IMG/VR virus record: IMGVR_UViG_3300032268_000694
Span: 55,276-119,275 of that record
DNA: 64,000 bases
Direction: 5' to 3' (one strand)
Origin: a virus
Of this stretch, positions 51,804-60,843 are shown one piece after another. Position 1 is the stretch's first letter. Every line of letters starts with the position of its first letter. The notes under the pieces were generated by a model. The model was not told the origin of the DNA. It was given only the letters and a program-made list of their open reading frames with translations, and did no database searches. A program made the position numbers and the translations under genes.

Positions 51804-52886
51804 ATGGCAAAAAGTAAAGACAGCTTAACGACTGTAGTATCAGAATCGTTAAAAAAATCATTTAACATTGATGCGTTTAAGAAATCTAAATTCTTAGATC
51901 AATCTGTTAAATTTAAACCTCAAAGATGGATTAAACTGTCTGAAGCTTTCCAAGATATCATTTCATTACCTGGTATTCCGATGGGCCACATAAGTTTATT
52001 ACGTGGTCACTCGGACACTGGTAAAACAACAGCAATGTTAGAGGCAGCAGTAGCAGCCCAAAAAATGGGTGTACTACCTGTCTTTATCATTACTGAAATG
52101 AAATGGAATTGGGAACACGCTCAACAAATGGGTTTTGAAATGGAACCTGTAGTTGACACTGAAACAGGTGAAATTGTAGATTATAAAGGTTTCTTCTTAT
52201 ACATTGATAGAGGATCATTAAATACAATTGAAGATGTAGCAGCATTTATTGCCGATTTATTAAGCGAACAAGCAGCAGGTAAATTACCATTTGACTTATG
52301 TTTCTTCTGGGATTCTGTAGGGTCAATCCCTTGTAGATTATCAGTTGAATCTAATAAGAATAATAATGAGTGGAACGCTGGAGCTATGTCTCAACAATTT
52401 GGTAACTTTATCAATCAGAAGGTTATCTTATCTCGCAAAGAAAATCAACCATATACAAATACATTTGTAGCTGTAAATAAGGTGTGGGTTGCAAAACCAA
52501 ATTCACCTATGGAACAACCTAAAATGAAAAATAAAGGTGGTGATACAATGTTCTTTGATGCATCACTTGTAGTAACATTTGGTAATATTTCAAACAGTGG
52601 TACTAGTAAGATTAAAGCAACTAAAGACGGTAAAGACGTTGAATTTGCTAAACGCACTAAAATATCAGTTGATAAAAACCACGTTACGGGTGTTCAAACA
52701 AAAGGTACTGTTACAATGACAGTTCACGGTTTCATTGCTGACGATAAGAAAGCAATTGACCTATATAAGAAAGAACATTCTAAAGATTGGTTACAAATTC
52801 TAGGTTCAGAAGACTTCGATGTAATTGAAGAAGATGAAATGCAAGAAAATTTTAAAGAAATAAATCTAGTAGATGTCGAAGAGTAA
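51804..52886 (+). CDS. uvsX: UvsX/RecA-like recombinase
   Basis: 360 residues. Walker A is GHSDTGKTT (68-76), preceded by GIPMGHISLLR as in RecA/UvsX. LCFFWDSVGSIP provides the Walker B-like strand, and a loop with GGDTMFFDASLVVTF corresponds to the L2/DNA-binding region. The C-terminal tail is acidic. It catalyses strand exchange on SSB-coated DNA for recombination-dependent replication. It overlaps the exonuclease gene by 14 bases. Confidence 0.88.
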   Translation: MAKSKDSLTTVVSESLKKSFNIDAFKKSKFLDQSVKFKPQRWIKLSEAFQDIISLPGIPMGHISLLRGHSDTGKTTAMLEAAVAAQKMGVLPVFIITEMKWNWEHAQQMGFEMEPVVDTETGEIVDYKGFFLYIDRGSLNTIEDVAAFIADLLSEQAAGKLPFDLCFFWDSVGSIPCRLSVESNKNNNEWNAGAMSQQFGNFINQKVILSRKENQPYTNTFVAVNKVWVAKPNSPMEQPKMKNKGGDTMFFDASLVVTFGNISNSGTSKIKATKDGKDVEFAKRTKISVDKNHVTGVQTKGTVTMTVHGFIADDKKAIDLYKKEHSKDWLQILGSEDFDVIEEDEMQENFKEINLVDVEE

Positions 52887-53901
52887 ATATGAACAATTAC
52901 TCACTAACGTACAACCAGATATCAGAAAAGAACTAAGCTCAATTTTAATCATAGACGGCCTCAATACATTCTTGAGGTCGTTTACTATGATTAATCATAT
53001 AAATCCAGATGGACATCACATCGGCGGACTCACTGGCTTTTTAAAGTCAATAGGTTATGCTATCAGAATGGCTGATCCAACTAAAGTAGTTATTGTATTT
53101 GATGGTGTAGGTGGTTCAAACGCTAGGAGAAATCTGTTCCCAGCATATAAAGCAAATCGTAATGTTAATCGCATGACGAATTATTCCATCTTTCAGTCTA
53201 AAGCTGAAGAACAGGAAAGTATTAACAATCAAATGGAGCGCTTAATCCAATATCTTAAGTGTTTACCTGTTACTGTAGTTAGTATTGATGGATTAGAGGC
53301 AGATGACATTATTGGTTATCTAGCTACTAAATTTGAGGCGCATGAAGATACTCAAAAAGTAACTATCATGTCTGCTGATAAAGACTTCCTACAATTAGTA
53401 ACGGATAAAGTACATTGCTATTCTCCTACCAAGAAGAAAGTATATACACCAAAAGACGTACTAGAAGAATTTGGAGTTACAAGTCAAAACTTCCTTAACT
53501 ATAAGGTGTTAATGGGAGATTCAAGTGATAATATCCCTGGCGTTAGTGGATTAGGACCTAAAAAACTATTTAAACTATTTCCAGAATTAGCAATGGACGC
53601 TCAATTAACAGTGGAGGGTATTATTACTAAAGCAGCAGAAAACATCAACGAAAATAAACTATATTTATCTGTTGTAGAAAGACGCCACCAATTATTTATT
53701 AATCATCAGTTGATGTCTTTGAATGGTAGTTTCTTATCACCAGAGAATAAACAATTAGTTAAAGACGCATTTACCAATTCTTATGAATTAAATATGCCGA
53801 TATTCCTTCAATTATATCATAATGATAAATTAGGTGAATCAATTCCTAATGTACAATCTTGGCTCACACAATTGTTTGGTTATCCAAATTCTTTCAAATA
53901 A
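52873..53901 (+). CDS. 5'-3' exonuclease / RNase H-type flap nuclease
   Basis: 342 residues. Motifs of the FEN family appear in order: ILIIDGLNTFLR (metal Asp), VVIVFDGVGGSNARRNLFPAYKANR, DGLEADDIIGYLA, MSADKDFLQLV, and MGDSSDNIPGVSGLGPKKLF (H3TH region). It removes RNA primers and flaps on the lagging strand, as T4 RNase H does. A TTTG-N20-TAAATTTA match near its 3' end (53875-53906) could serve the helicase, but is inside coding sequence and weak. Confidence 0.88.
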   Translation: MSKSKYEQLLTNVQPDIRKELSSILIIDGLNTFLRSFTMINHINPDGHHIGGLTGFLKSIGYAIRMADPTKVVIVFDGVGGSNARRNLFPAYKANRNVNRMTNYSIFQSKAEEQESINNQMERLIQYLKCLPVTVVSIDGLEADDIIGYLATKFEAHEDTQKVTIMSADKDFLQLVTDKVHCYSPTKKKVYTPKDVLEEFGVTSQNFLNYKVLMGDSSDNIPGVSGLGPKKLFKLFPELAMDAQLTVEGIITKAAENINENKLYLSVVERRHQLFINHQLMSLNGSFLSPENKQLVKDAFTNSYELNMPIFLQLYHNDKLGESIPNVQSWLTQLFGYPNSFK

Positions 53902-53910
53902 ATTTAGGTT

Positions 53911-54078
53911 ATGAAATTTAAATTAATGCAGTATAGATGGTATCGTAGATGGAAAGGAGGTTCTTATTATTTTATTTATAATTGGATTACATTACCTTTT
54001 TGGTCAGATAAATTAATAACAAGTTGTGGAGGTAGAGCAATAGAAGAGGAACATTATATTAAAAAAACAAATAAATAG
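53911..54078 (+). CDS. Small basic aromatic protein
   Basis: 55 residues. The N-terminus is basic and aromatic (KFKLMQYRWYRRWKGG), followed by YYFIYNWITLPFW, which might be membrane-associated but is short for a full span, and ISCGGRAIEEEHYIKK. It fills the space between exonuclease and helicase genes and starts in a GGTTATG context. Function unknown. Confidence 0.5.
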   Translation: MKFKLMQYRWYRRWKGGSYYFIYNWITLPFWSDKLITSCGGRAIEEEHYIKKTNK

Positions 54079-54086
54079 GTTATACA

Positions 54087-55463
54087 TTGACAACATTACA
54101 AAAATTATCAACATACGGACCAGTATTCCAAGTAAAAGTATTAGGAGCTCTACTTACACAGAGACAATTCCTTATCAATATTATAGATTCATTAGATGGA
54201 GAATATTTTGAATCGTCTGCCCATAAATGGGTTGTAGAATATGTTCAAAAATACTTTAGTGAGTATCACACAACACCAACTGTAGAGACATTATCTATTG
54301 AAGTAAAGAAGATTGAAAACGAAGTATTAAGAATATCAATCGCTGAGGCACTAAGAGAAGCATATAAAATGTCTGATCAAAGTGATCTAGAATGGGTTGA
54401 AAATGAATTTAGTACTTTCTGTCGCAATCAGCAAGTTAAAAAAGCAATCTTAAATTCAGTTTCATTACTTGAAATGAATGATTTTGAAAGCATCTTACAA
54501 CTAATTAGTAAAGCAGTTAATGCAGGTGAAGATAAAACAATAGGATTAGATTATAACTTAGATATCGAAGCTAGATACCGTGAAGATGATAGAAACTGCA
54601 TTCCATTTCCATGGCCTGTATTTAACGAAATGACACAAGGTGGTTATGGTAAAGGTGATTTAGTATTAGTATTTGGTAATCCTGGAGGTGGTAAGTCATG
54701 GGCTATTACGGCAATGGGAGCTTATGCCGCAGCATTAGGATATAATGTAGTACATTATTCACTTGAATTAGGCGAAGGTTATGTTGGTAAAAGATACGAT
54801 GCTGTATTTTCGGGTATTGAAGTTGATAAATTACATTTACACCGTAAAGAGGTTGATGAAATTGTAGGTAAAGTAAAAGGTAAGGTTATTATTAAAGAAT
54901 ACCCACCTAAGAGAGCATCATTCGATACGATTGAAGCACACTTACAACAACTAGAACACCAAAATGACTTTAAACCAGATTTAATTATCATTGATTATCT
55001 AGATTACATGCGTACACGCTCTAGAAAAGAACGTAAAGAAGAAATTGATGACGTTTATGTTGCTGCTAAAGCGTTTGCTAAAGAAAAAGGCATACCTGTA
55101 GTATCACCATCGCAAGCAAATAGAGGTGCTGCAAAATCAGATATCATTGAAGGTGATAACGCAGCAGGTTCATATGAAAAAATTATGATTGGTGATATTA
55201 TATTATCATTAGCACGTAAGCGTAAAGATAAAATTGAAGGAACTGGTAATTGGCATATCATGAAAAATAGATATGGTGCTGATGGTATGACATTTAGATC
55301 CAGAATAAATACATCAAATGGATATATTGATATAGACCAAAACCCAGTTGATGATGATGATATTGAAATAGGTTCGCAAAATAAAGCTGTAAACGATTTT
55401 TCTAGTGTAGGTGTTGAAGAAAGACAAATGCTTAATAAGAAGTTTTTTAAGCTTGAAAACTAA
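54087..55463 (+). CDS. Replicative DNA helicase (DnaB/T4 gp41-like)
   Basis: 458 residues from a TTG start (no in-frame ATG nearby; the GGTTATACATTG context lies before it). The N-terminal helical domain (1-150) is of gp41/DnaB type. Walker A is GNPGGGKS (197-204), Walker B is DLIIIDYLDYM, and the following segment (PVVSPSQANRGAAKS, GSYEKIMIGDIILSL) matches the DnaB motifs H3 and H4. It would unwind the replication fork. No primase gene is visible in the window. Confidence 0.88.
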   Translation: MTTLQKLSTYGPVFQVKVLGALLTQRQFLINIIDSLDGEYFESSAHKWVVEYVQKYFSEYHTTPTVETLSIEVKKIENEVLRISIAEALREAYKMSDQSDLEWVENEFSTFCRNQQVKKAILNSVSLLEMNDFESILQLISKAVNAGEDKTIGLDYNLDIEARYREDDRNCIPFPWPVFNEMTQGGYGKGDLVLVFGNPGGGKSWAITAMGAYAAALGYNVVHYSLELGEGYVGKRYDAVFSGIEVDKLHLHRKEVDEIVGKVKGKVIIKEYPPKRASFDTIEAHLQQLEHQNDFKPDLIIIDYLDYMRTRSRKERKEEIDDVYVAAKAFAKEKGIPVVSPSQANRGAAKSDIIEGDNAAGSYEKIMIGDIILSLARKRKDKIEGTGNWHIMKNRYGADGMTFRSRINTSNGYIDIDQNPVDDDDIEIGSQNKAVNDFSSVGVEERQMLNKKFFKLEN

Positions 55464-55478
55464 TTAAGGTATATACTA

Positions 55479-55486
55479 TATTTATA
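55479..55486 (+). promoter_or_regulatory. TATTTATA motif before thioredoxin gene
   Basis: 18 bases before the thioredoxin ATG (55505). An inverted copy, TATAAATA, overlaps it at 55483-55490. It is unusual to find the late-type motif before nucleotide-metabolism genes, so this operon may be expressed late as well. Confidence 0.5.
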
Positions 55487-55504
55487 AATACAACAATAAA
55501 AATT

Positions 55505-55765
55505 ATGATAAAGGTTAAACGATTTACGGCTACATGGTGTGGCCCATGTAAAACTCTTGCTCCTGTATTTGAACAAATACAAGCAAGTTTTCCGGATGTT
55601 ACATTCGAAACAATAGATGTTGATGAAAATGTAGAAGCGGCACAAGAAAATTTTGTAACCTCAATTCCCACCGTTATATTTGAGAAAGACGGAGTAGCAA
55701 AACAACGTTTTACTGGTGCTCAACCAAAGTCTATATATGTAGATACTATTAACTCACTAAAATAA
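55505..55765 (+). CDS. Thioredoxin
   Basis: 86 residues, a minimal thioredoxin. The active site is ATWCGPCK (Cys12 and Cys15), followed by ETIDVDEN and the cis-Pro loop FVTSIPTVIF. It lies 14 bases upstream of a class II ribonucleotide reductase, so it is probably its electron donor. Confidence 0.92.
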   Translation: MIKVKRFTATWCGPCKTLAPVFEQIQASFPDVTFETIDVDENVEAAQENFVTSIPTVIFEKDGVAKQRFTGAQPKSIYVDTINSLK

Positions 55766-55779
55766 AAAATTAAAAGAAA

Positions 55780-57630
55780 ATGGATGTAACACAAGAGATT
55801 CTTAGCGAAATTACCACGTATATGAAGTACGCTAAGTATGTGCCTGAATTGAAAAGAAGAGAAACATGGGAAGAATTAGTTACGAGAAACAAAGAAATGC
55901 ATCAAACTAAATTTCCACAACTAAAAAATGAAATCGAAGAAGCTTATAGATTGGTCTACGCTAAAAAGGTTTTACCATCAATGCGTAGTTTACAGTTCGC
56001 GGGTAAGCCCATTGAACTTAATAATTCTCGCATATTTAATTGCTCTTTTCTTCCTATTGATGATTGGAGAGCCTTCAGCGAAATAATGTTCTTATTATTG
56101 AGCGGCTGCGGAGTTGGCTACTCAGTACAAACACATCACGTAGATCAACTACCAGAAATTAAAGTACCAACGAAACAAAAAAGATACCTAATAGGCGACA
56201 GTATTGAAGGATGGGCAGACGCTGTGAGAATGCTTTGTAAAGCGTATTTTACGGGTGCTCCTTTGCCTTTATTCGACTTTAGAGACATTAGAGCTAAAGG
56301 TGCTCAGTTGATCACTGTAGGTGGTAAAGCACCTGGTCCTGAACCATTGAAAGAATGTTTATTCAACTTACAAAAAGTATTTGATCGCAAACAAAACGGT
56401 GATAGATTAACATCAATTGATGCTCATGATATGGCTTGTCATATTGCAGATGCAGTATTATCTGGTGGTATCAGACGTGCAGCATTAATCTCATTATTCA
56501 ACTTAGATGATGAAGCAATGTTAACTTGCAAATTTGGTAACTGGTGGGAAGAAAATCCACAAAGAGGACGTGCTAACAACTCTGCAGTTGTAATGCGTCA
56601 CAAAATTGACGAAGAAGAATTCTTCAAATTATGGAAGAAGATTGAATTAAGTGGATCTGGTGAACCAGGTATTTACTTCAGCAACGATAAAGATTGGGGT
56701 ACTAACCCATGTTGTGAAATTGCTTTACGTTCTTATCAATTCTGTAACTTATGTGAAGTAAACGTATCAAACGTTGAATCACAAGAAGATTTAAACGAAA
56801 GAGTACGTGTAGGTGCCTTTATAGGTACATTACAAGCAGCATATACTGACTTCCATTACTTAAGAGATATTTGGAGAAAAACAACTGAAAAAGATGCTTT
56901 ATTAGGTGTTGGTATGACAGGTATTGGTTCTGGAGCTATATTAGCTTACGATTTAAAGAAAGCAGCTGATTTAGCTAAAGAAGAAAATGCAAGAGTAGCT
57001 GAAATCATTGGTGTTAATAAAGCAGCTCGTGTAACTACAGTTAAACCATCAGGTACATCATCATTAGTATTAGGTACGGCATCTGGTATTCATGCTTGGC
57101 ACAATGACTTCTACATTAGACGTATTCGTGTAGGTAAAAATGAAGCTATTTATTCTTACTTAGCAGCAAACCACCCAGAATTAGTTGAAGATGATTTCTT
57201 CAAACCAACAATTCAAGCTGTAATTTCAGTACCACAACGTGCTCCACAAGGATCAATTTTAAGAACTGAAAACGTTATTGATATGTTAGAGCGTGTTAAA
57301 CGTTTCAACGTACAATGGGTTAAGAAAGGTCATAGAAAAGGTGCTAACACAAACAACGTATCTGCTACAGTATCAATTCAAGAAAATGAATGGGAACAAG
57401 TAGGACAGTGGATGTGGGAAAATAGAAATACATTCAATGGTTTATCAGTATTACCTTATTTTGGAGGTAGCTATACACAAGCTCCATTCGAAGATATTAC
57501 TGAAGAAAAATTCAATGAGATGTCACAACACCTACATTCAATTGACTTAAGTAAGGTTGTTGAATTTAGCGATGAAACAGCATTGATGGATCAAGCAGCC
57601 TGTGCTGGAGGTGCTTGTGAAATAGTATAA
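55780..57630 (+). CDS. nrdJ: Adenosylcobalamin-dependent (class II) ribonucleotide reductase, monomeric type
   Basis: 616 residues. Redox and active-site Cys: Cys88 in FNCSFLP and Cys322 in QFCNLC, and the radical site Asn309-x-Cys311-x-Glu313 in NPCCEIAL, with the 311-322 spacing of 11 that is seen in the Lactobacillus RTPR. The C-terminal reducing pair is Cys608/Cys613. TVKPSGTSSLVLG binds substrate phosphate. No beta-subunit gene or class I Tyr-radical partner is needed. Shorter than RTPR (739). It needs B12 from the host. Confidence 0.88.
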   Translation: MDVTQEILSEITTYMKYAKYVPELKRRETWEELVTRNKEMHQTKFPQLKNEIEEAYRLVYAKKVLPSMRSLQFAGKPIELNNSRIFNCSFLPIDDWRAFSEIMFLLLSGCGVGYSVQTHHVDQLPEIKVPTKQKRYLIGDSIEGWADAVRMLCKAYFTGAPLPLFDFRDIRAKGAQLITVGGKAPGPEPLKECLFNLQKVFDRKQNGDRLTSIDAHDMACHIADAVLSGGIRRAALISLFNLDDEAMLTCKFGNWWEENPQRGRANNSAVVMRHKIDEEEFFKLWKKIELSGSGEPGIYFSNDKDWGTNPCCEIALRSYQFCNLCEVNVSNVESQEDLNERVRVGAFIGTLQAAYTDFHYLRDIWRKTTEKDALLGVGMTGIGSGAILAYDLKKAADLAKEENARVAEIIGVNKAARVTTVKPSGTSSLVLGTASGIHAWHNDFYIRRIRVGKNEAIYSYLAANHPELVEDDFFKPTIQAVISVPQRAPQGSILRTENVIDMLERVKRFNVQWVKKGHRKGANTNNVSATVSIQENEWEQVGQWMWENRNTFNGLSVLPYFGGSYTQAPFEDITEEKFNEMSQHLHSIDLSKVVEFSDETALMDQAACAGGACEIV

Positions 57631-57631
57631 T

Positions 57632-57835
57632 ATGAAACAATATAAAGAAGGTATTGATTACTATATGGAGGGCGAGCGCGTGATTTTCACAGCGCTCGCT
57701 CACATTAATCGTGGATCTTGTTGTGGTAATGGATGTAGGCACTGCCCCTATTCTCCAAGACATGATAGAGGAAATGTGGTATTGGCAGAAAAATTACTTA
57801 AATTTAACCCAAATAAAGAAAATGGACCCAGATAA
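57632..57835 (+). CDS. DUF5522-like Cys-rich small protein
   Basis: 67 residues. It contains INRGSCCGNGCRHCPYSP, the conserved Cys-rich core of DUF5522, small proteins common in Bacteroidota. Metal or Fe-S binding is likely. The base composition of its first 25 codons is more G+C-rich than neighbours (GGCGAGCGCGTG), so it may be of recent host origin. It overlaps the next gene by 14 bases. Confidence 0.75.
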   Translation: MKQYKEGIDYYMEGERVIFTALAHINRGSCCGNGCRHCPYSPRHDRGNVVLAEKLLKFNPNKENGPR

Positions 57836-57983
57836 AATGCACGAGCGAGTGCTCGAAATACAGAAAAACATATCTGTAGCAACCCCAGAACAACAAACAG
57901 CGATGCTAGGCGAATTGCTTGAAATAGCATCTAAAGTAGAACAATCATTATCTGATATTAAAATTGATATCGATGAAGACTAA
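57822..57983 (+). CDS. Small helical acidic protein
   Basis: 53 residues from the ATG at 57822; another ATG at 57837 is possible. Two helices and an acidic end (SDIKIDIDED). It overlaps the DUF5522-like gene by 14 bases and the next gene by 11. An upstream frame extension exists but runs through the neighbouring Cys-rich gene and is unlikely. Function unknown. Confidence 0.55.
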   Translation: MDPDKMHERVLEIQKNISVATPEQQTAMLGELLEIASKVEQSLSDIKIDIDED

Positions 57984-58185
57984 TATAATAGAAGCAATAC
58001 TAATTGTTATTGGTTTAATTATAATAGTAGCTCTACTATTTGGTTTACCATTACAAATACTATGGAATTTACTTATGCCTGAGCTATTCAGCTTACCATA
58101 CATTAGTTTCTGGCAGGCTTGTGGATTAAATCTAATAGCAGGTATCTTGTTTAGATCAAACGTTACAATAAAAAATAAAGATTAA
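57973..58185 (+). CDS. Small two-span membrane protein
   Basis: 70 residues from the ATG at 57973; a TTG nine bases upstream is an alternative. Two membrane segments (about 5-28 and 45-62). The element LMPELFSLPYISFWQACGLNLI between them is a recognisable phage/host membrane-protein pattern with no known function. It precedes queD by one base. Confidence 0.6.
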   Translation: MKTNIIEAILIVIGLIIIVALLFGLPLQILWNLLMPELFSLPYISFWQACGLNLIAGILFRSNVTIKNKD

Positions 58186-58186
58186 T

Positions 58187-58648
58187 ATGACAAAGTTTCA
58201 ATCAACAAAGTTGTTTGACGGTTTCAGTACAGTATTCCGTCAATGGAAAGCAGAAGGTACCCATTGTAGATTCCTTCATGGTTATGGTGTTTCATTTAGA
58301 GTATGGTTCGAAGGTGAACTAGATGAACGTAATTGGGTTTGGGATTTTGGTGGTATGAAGCGTGCTGAAGGTAATATTGACGGTATGAACCCTAAAGCAT
58401 GGATGGATTATATGTTTGATCATACTACAATTATAGCTACAGATGATCCTGGTATTAGCGGATTCAGAACAATGAATGAGTTAGGTATTATTCAGTTGAG
58501 AGAACTAGAGGCTGTTGGTGCTGAACAATTTGCTAAATATATATTTGAAAAATTGAACACATTTGTTCGAGAAGAAACTAGCGGTAGAGTTAGTGTTGTG
58601 AGAGTGGAATTCATGGAACACAGCAAAAACACCGCTATATATGAGTAA
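58187..58648 (+). CDS. queD: QueD, 6-carboxytetrahydropterin synthase (divergent)
   Basis: 153 residues. It matches the QueD pattern: FRQWKAEGTHCRFLHGYGVSF (Cys27, His31), VWDFGGMK, FDHTTI, and a late Glu in VEFMEHSKN. Two of the usual zinc ligands look altered: the FxAAH His is Phe17 and the second His of HGH is Tyr33. Some bacterial and phage relatives share HGY. It converts dihydroneopterin triphosphate into 6-carboxytetrahydropterin on the way to preQ0. It overlaps the next gene by 8 bases. Confidence 0.8.
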   Translation: MTKFQSTKLFDGFSTVFRQWKAEGTHCRFLHGYGVSFRVWFEGELDERNWVWDFGGMKRAEGNIDGMNPKAWMDYMFDHTTIIATDDPGISGFRTMNELGIIQLRELEAVGAEQFAKYIFEKLNTFVREETSGRVSVVRVEFMEHSKNTAIYE

Positions 58649-58928
58649 AAAACTTGAAAAAAATCTAGAAAAAGCACGTCGCAAAATACTTCGTGAAGAA
58701 TATGAACAACAACATCCTCATTATACTGAAGGTATATGGGAAGCAGCTATGTTAGAAAATAACAGCTACTGGGATGTAGATTATCTTGAAAAAGTAAACG
58801 CTAAAACCAATAAAGGTATTAAATATTGGGAAAAAAGAAAATCTGAAGCCTCAAGTTGGTTAGGAAAATGGTATTGTCAAATTAGAATCGGTAAATTAAA
58901 AGAAAAATTACACCACTATGAAAATTAG
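58641..58928 (+). CDS. Unknown charged helical protein between queD and dpdA-like genes
   Basis: 95 residues, very rich in Lys, Glu and aromatic residues (KKLEKNLEKARRKILREEYEQQ, then GKWYCQIRIGKLKEKL). It is coupled to both neighbours by overlaps (8 and 11 bases), so it is probably co-expressed with the deazaguanine enzymes. No family recognised. Confidence 0.6.
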   Translation: MSKKLEKNLEKARRKILREEYEQQHPHYTEGIWEAAMLENNSYWDVDYLEKVNAKTNKGIKYWEKRKSEASSWLGKWYCQIRIGKLKEKLHHYEN

Positions 58929-59703
58929 TCATGAGCTGCCTTTAGGCTTAATGCACAACGCCTACCAATGGAATGATTATGATTATTGCTTGCCACACTT
59001 AATCGATCAGTATGATCAATATAGAATATTCTTCCAAAAATCACGTTTAGATAAACGTTTCATTATCATGGATAATGGTCTTTTTGAAAATGTAGTCCAT
59101 ACAACTGAAGACTTATTAGAAAAAATCAATCTAGTTCGCCCTAACATATTCATTGTACCGGATGCCTGGAATGATGCTGTAACAACACTTCGTAATGCTA
59201 AGAGTTGGATGATCAACTATAAACAACACATTCCTAAAGATGTTAAATTAATGGCGGTATGTCAAGGTAAAGATATGGGTGAATTAATTACAACATACCA
59301 AACATTAGTTGATTTAGGTTATACCCATATCGCATTTAATCACTCTAGTATTGCATACCAGAACGAATATGAAGGAATGGATCATTTGAAAGCATCAATG
59401 TATGGTAGAATGGAACTAATTAGACGCCTAGTACAATCAGGTACTATTAGAAAAACATTATATCATCATTTATTAGGTTGTTCATTACCACAAGAATTCA
59501 TGTCGTATAGTGATTGGAAGTTCATTAAATCGGTAGATACGTCTAATCCAATTTTAGTTGGAGCTGAAGGACAAAGATATAATGATAGTGGCTTAACATG
59601 GAAACCAAAAGAAAAACTTGAACATTATTTTGAGAAAGATTTAAGCGGGCAGAAAGAAGATATTATATTTAATGTACACAAATTTAAATCATTTATTAAA
59701 TAA
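58918..59703 (+). CDS. dpdA: DpdA-like 7-deazaguanine DNA transglycosylase (small TGT family)
   Basis: 261 residues. FIIMDNGLFE, IFIVPDAWNDAVTTLRN, LMAVCQGKDMGEL, YTHIAFNHSS, HLLGCSLPQEF and VDTSNPILVGAEG follow the TIM-barrel order of tRNA-guanine transglycosylases: a catalytic Asp, the QG loop and a C-terminal Asp. It is much shorter than tRNA enzymes and lacks their zinc motif, as seen in phage DpdA proteins that put preQ0 into DNA. Neighbours are QueD and QueC. The DNA substrate is inferred from context. Confidence 0.75.
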   Translation: MKISHELPLGLMHNAYQWNDYDYCLPHLIDQYDQYRIFFQKSRLDKRFIIMDNGLFENVVHTTEDLLEKINLVRPNIFIVPDAWNDAVTTLRNAKSWMINYKQHIPKDVKLMAVCQGKDMGELITTYQTLVDLGYTHIAFNHSSIAYQNEYEGMDHLKASMYGRMELIRRLVQSGTIRKTLYHHLLGCSLPQEFMSYSDWKFIKSVDTSNPILVGAEGQRYNDSGLTWKPKEKLEHYFEKDLSGQKEDIIFNVHKFKSFIK

Positions 59704-59709
59704 AAAGTT

Positions 59710-59907
59710 ATGACAGAATTTATTTCACTTTACGATTATTTAGGTAGAGCAGCAGGTAAGGAATTAGGTAAGCAGGTAGCAGAAGTTGCATTATTATCTA
59801 GAGTACCATGCAAAACAAGACAAGTATCAAACCCAAAATATGCTGGTCCTATTATGTTGTATCCAAAAACATTTTTAGAGTTATATTTTGCAGTACACAC
59901 CGCTTAA
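59710..59907 (+). CDS. Small unknown protein before queC
   Basis: 65 residues, mostly helical, with LGRAAGKELGKQVAEVALL and a basic loop (SRVPCKTRQVSNPKYAGP), which may bind nucleic acid. The start is in an AAGTTATG context. Its stop lies within a hairpin (59901-59920). Function unknown. Confidence 0.55.
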   Translation: MTEFISLYDYLGRAAGKELGKQVAEVALLSRVPCKTRQVSNPKYAGPIMLYPKTFLELYFAVHTA

Positions 59908-59924
59908 ACGGGAGTAAGCGTTTA
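59901..59924 (+). terminator. Weak hairpin with two alternative pairings upstream of queC
   Basis: CGCTTA (59901-59906) can pair with TAAGCG (59915-59920), or TAAACG (59905-59910) with CGTTTA (59919-59924); the two stems exclude each other. A short T-run (TTT) follows. It could be a weak terminator or attenuator. No preQ1 riboswitch consensus is seen. Confidence 0.4.
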
Positions 59925-59959
59925 ATAAGTAAATACAATCCTAAAATAAATCATTTTAA

Positions 59960-60835
59960 ATGAAACAAGCAGTTTTATCATTATCAGGTGGTATGGACAG
60001 TAGTTCATTATTGTTACACCTATTAGCTAATGGCTATGAAGTAACAGCATTGGGTTTTGACTATGGTCAAAAACACAAAGTAGAATTAGAGCGTGCTACA
60101 TCATTAGTACAGTACGTTAACGAACAAAATTGTGGATGTGGTGGTAAACCTATCTACGGGAATGTAACTTTCCAAATTATTAAATTAGATGGTTTATCTC
60201 AATTACTAAATTCATCATTAGTAACAGGTGGTTCTGATGTACCAGAAGGGCATTATGAACAGGACAACATGAAAGAAACAGTTGTACCTAACAGAAACAA
60301 AATATTCAGTTCATTGATTCAAGCAGTAGCACTTTCACTTGCAACTAAAGATTTAGGTGATGGTCAATTGGAAAAAAGAGATGTAGCGATTGCAATGGGA
60401 GTACATGCTGGGGATTTTGCAGTTTATCCTGATTGTAGAGAAGAATTTCGTGTAGCTGATTTTGAAGCATTTAAGATTGGTAATTGGGATTCTGAATTAG
60501 TTAGTTTTTACACTCCATATATGGAAGTAACTAAATTTGAAATTTTACAAGATGGTTTAAAATCATGTGAAATATTAGGTTTAGACTTCGATGAAGTATA
60601 TAAACGTACAAATACATCTTACAAACCAATGTTACATACAGTACGAATAGATGATGAAACTAGTTATGAAGGTTGGTTTAGTGATTATAAATCAGCCGCT
60701 TCAGTTGAACGTATAGAAGCCTTTTTGAAACTAGGCAGACCTGATCCAGTAGCTTATGCAAATGAAGATGGTCCTACAACTTGGGAAGTAGCAGCAGAAC
60801 ACGTTAAAGGCGTTTTAGCAGCTCATGGTAAATAA
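59960..60835 (+). CDS. queC: QueC, 7-cyano-7-deazaguanine (preQ0) synthase lacking the usual Cys cluster
   Basis: 291 residues. The PP-loop is LSLSGGMDSSSLL (SGGMDSS at about 8-14), with FDYGQKHKVELERA, VVPNRNKIFSS and AIAMGVHAGDFAVYPDCR as in QueC. The usual C-terminal zinc cluster (SCY ... CGxCxxC) is missing: RTNTSYKP stands where SCYNP is expected, and YEGWFSDYKSAASVERIEAF replaces the CxxC helix. It would turn CDG into preQ0 with ATP and ammonia. Activity without the Cys cluster is an open question. Confidence 0.85.
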   Translation: MKQAVLSLSGGMDSSSLLLHLLANGYEVTALGFDYGQKHKVELERATSLVQYVNEQNCGCGGKPIYGNVTFQIIKLDGLSQLLNSSLVTGGSDVPEGHYEQDNMKETVVPNRNKIFSSLIQAVALSLATKDLGDGQLEKRDVAIAMGVHAGDFAVYPDCREEFRVADFEAFKIGNWDSELVSFYTPYMEVTKFEILQDGLKSCEILGLDFDEVYKRTNTSYKPMLHTVRIDDETSYEGWFSDYKSAASVERIEAFLKLGRPDPVAYANEDGPTTWEVAAEHVKGVLAAHGK

Positions 60836-60843
60836 TTAATGTC

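Noticed and set aside
53875-53906. Host-type promoter TTTG-N20-TAAATTTA before the helicase
   Set aside because: It lies inside the exonuclease coding region and only 5 bases before a small gene's ATG. In such A+T-rich DNA this match could be chance, so it is not listed as a feature.
59901-59959. Possible preQ1 riboswitch in the queC leader
   Set aside because: The leader folds into a small hairpin but lacks the C-rich loop and A-rich tail of preQ1-I and the conserved cores of the other classes as far as I can judge.
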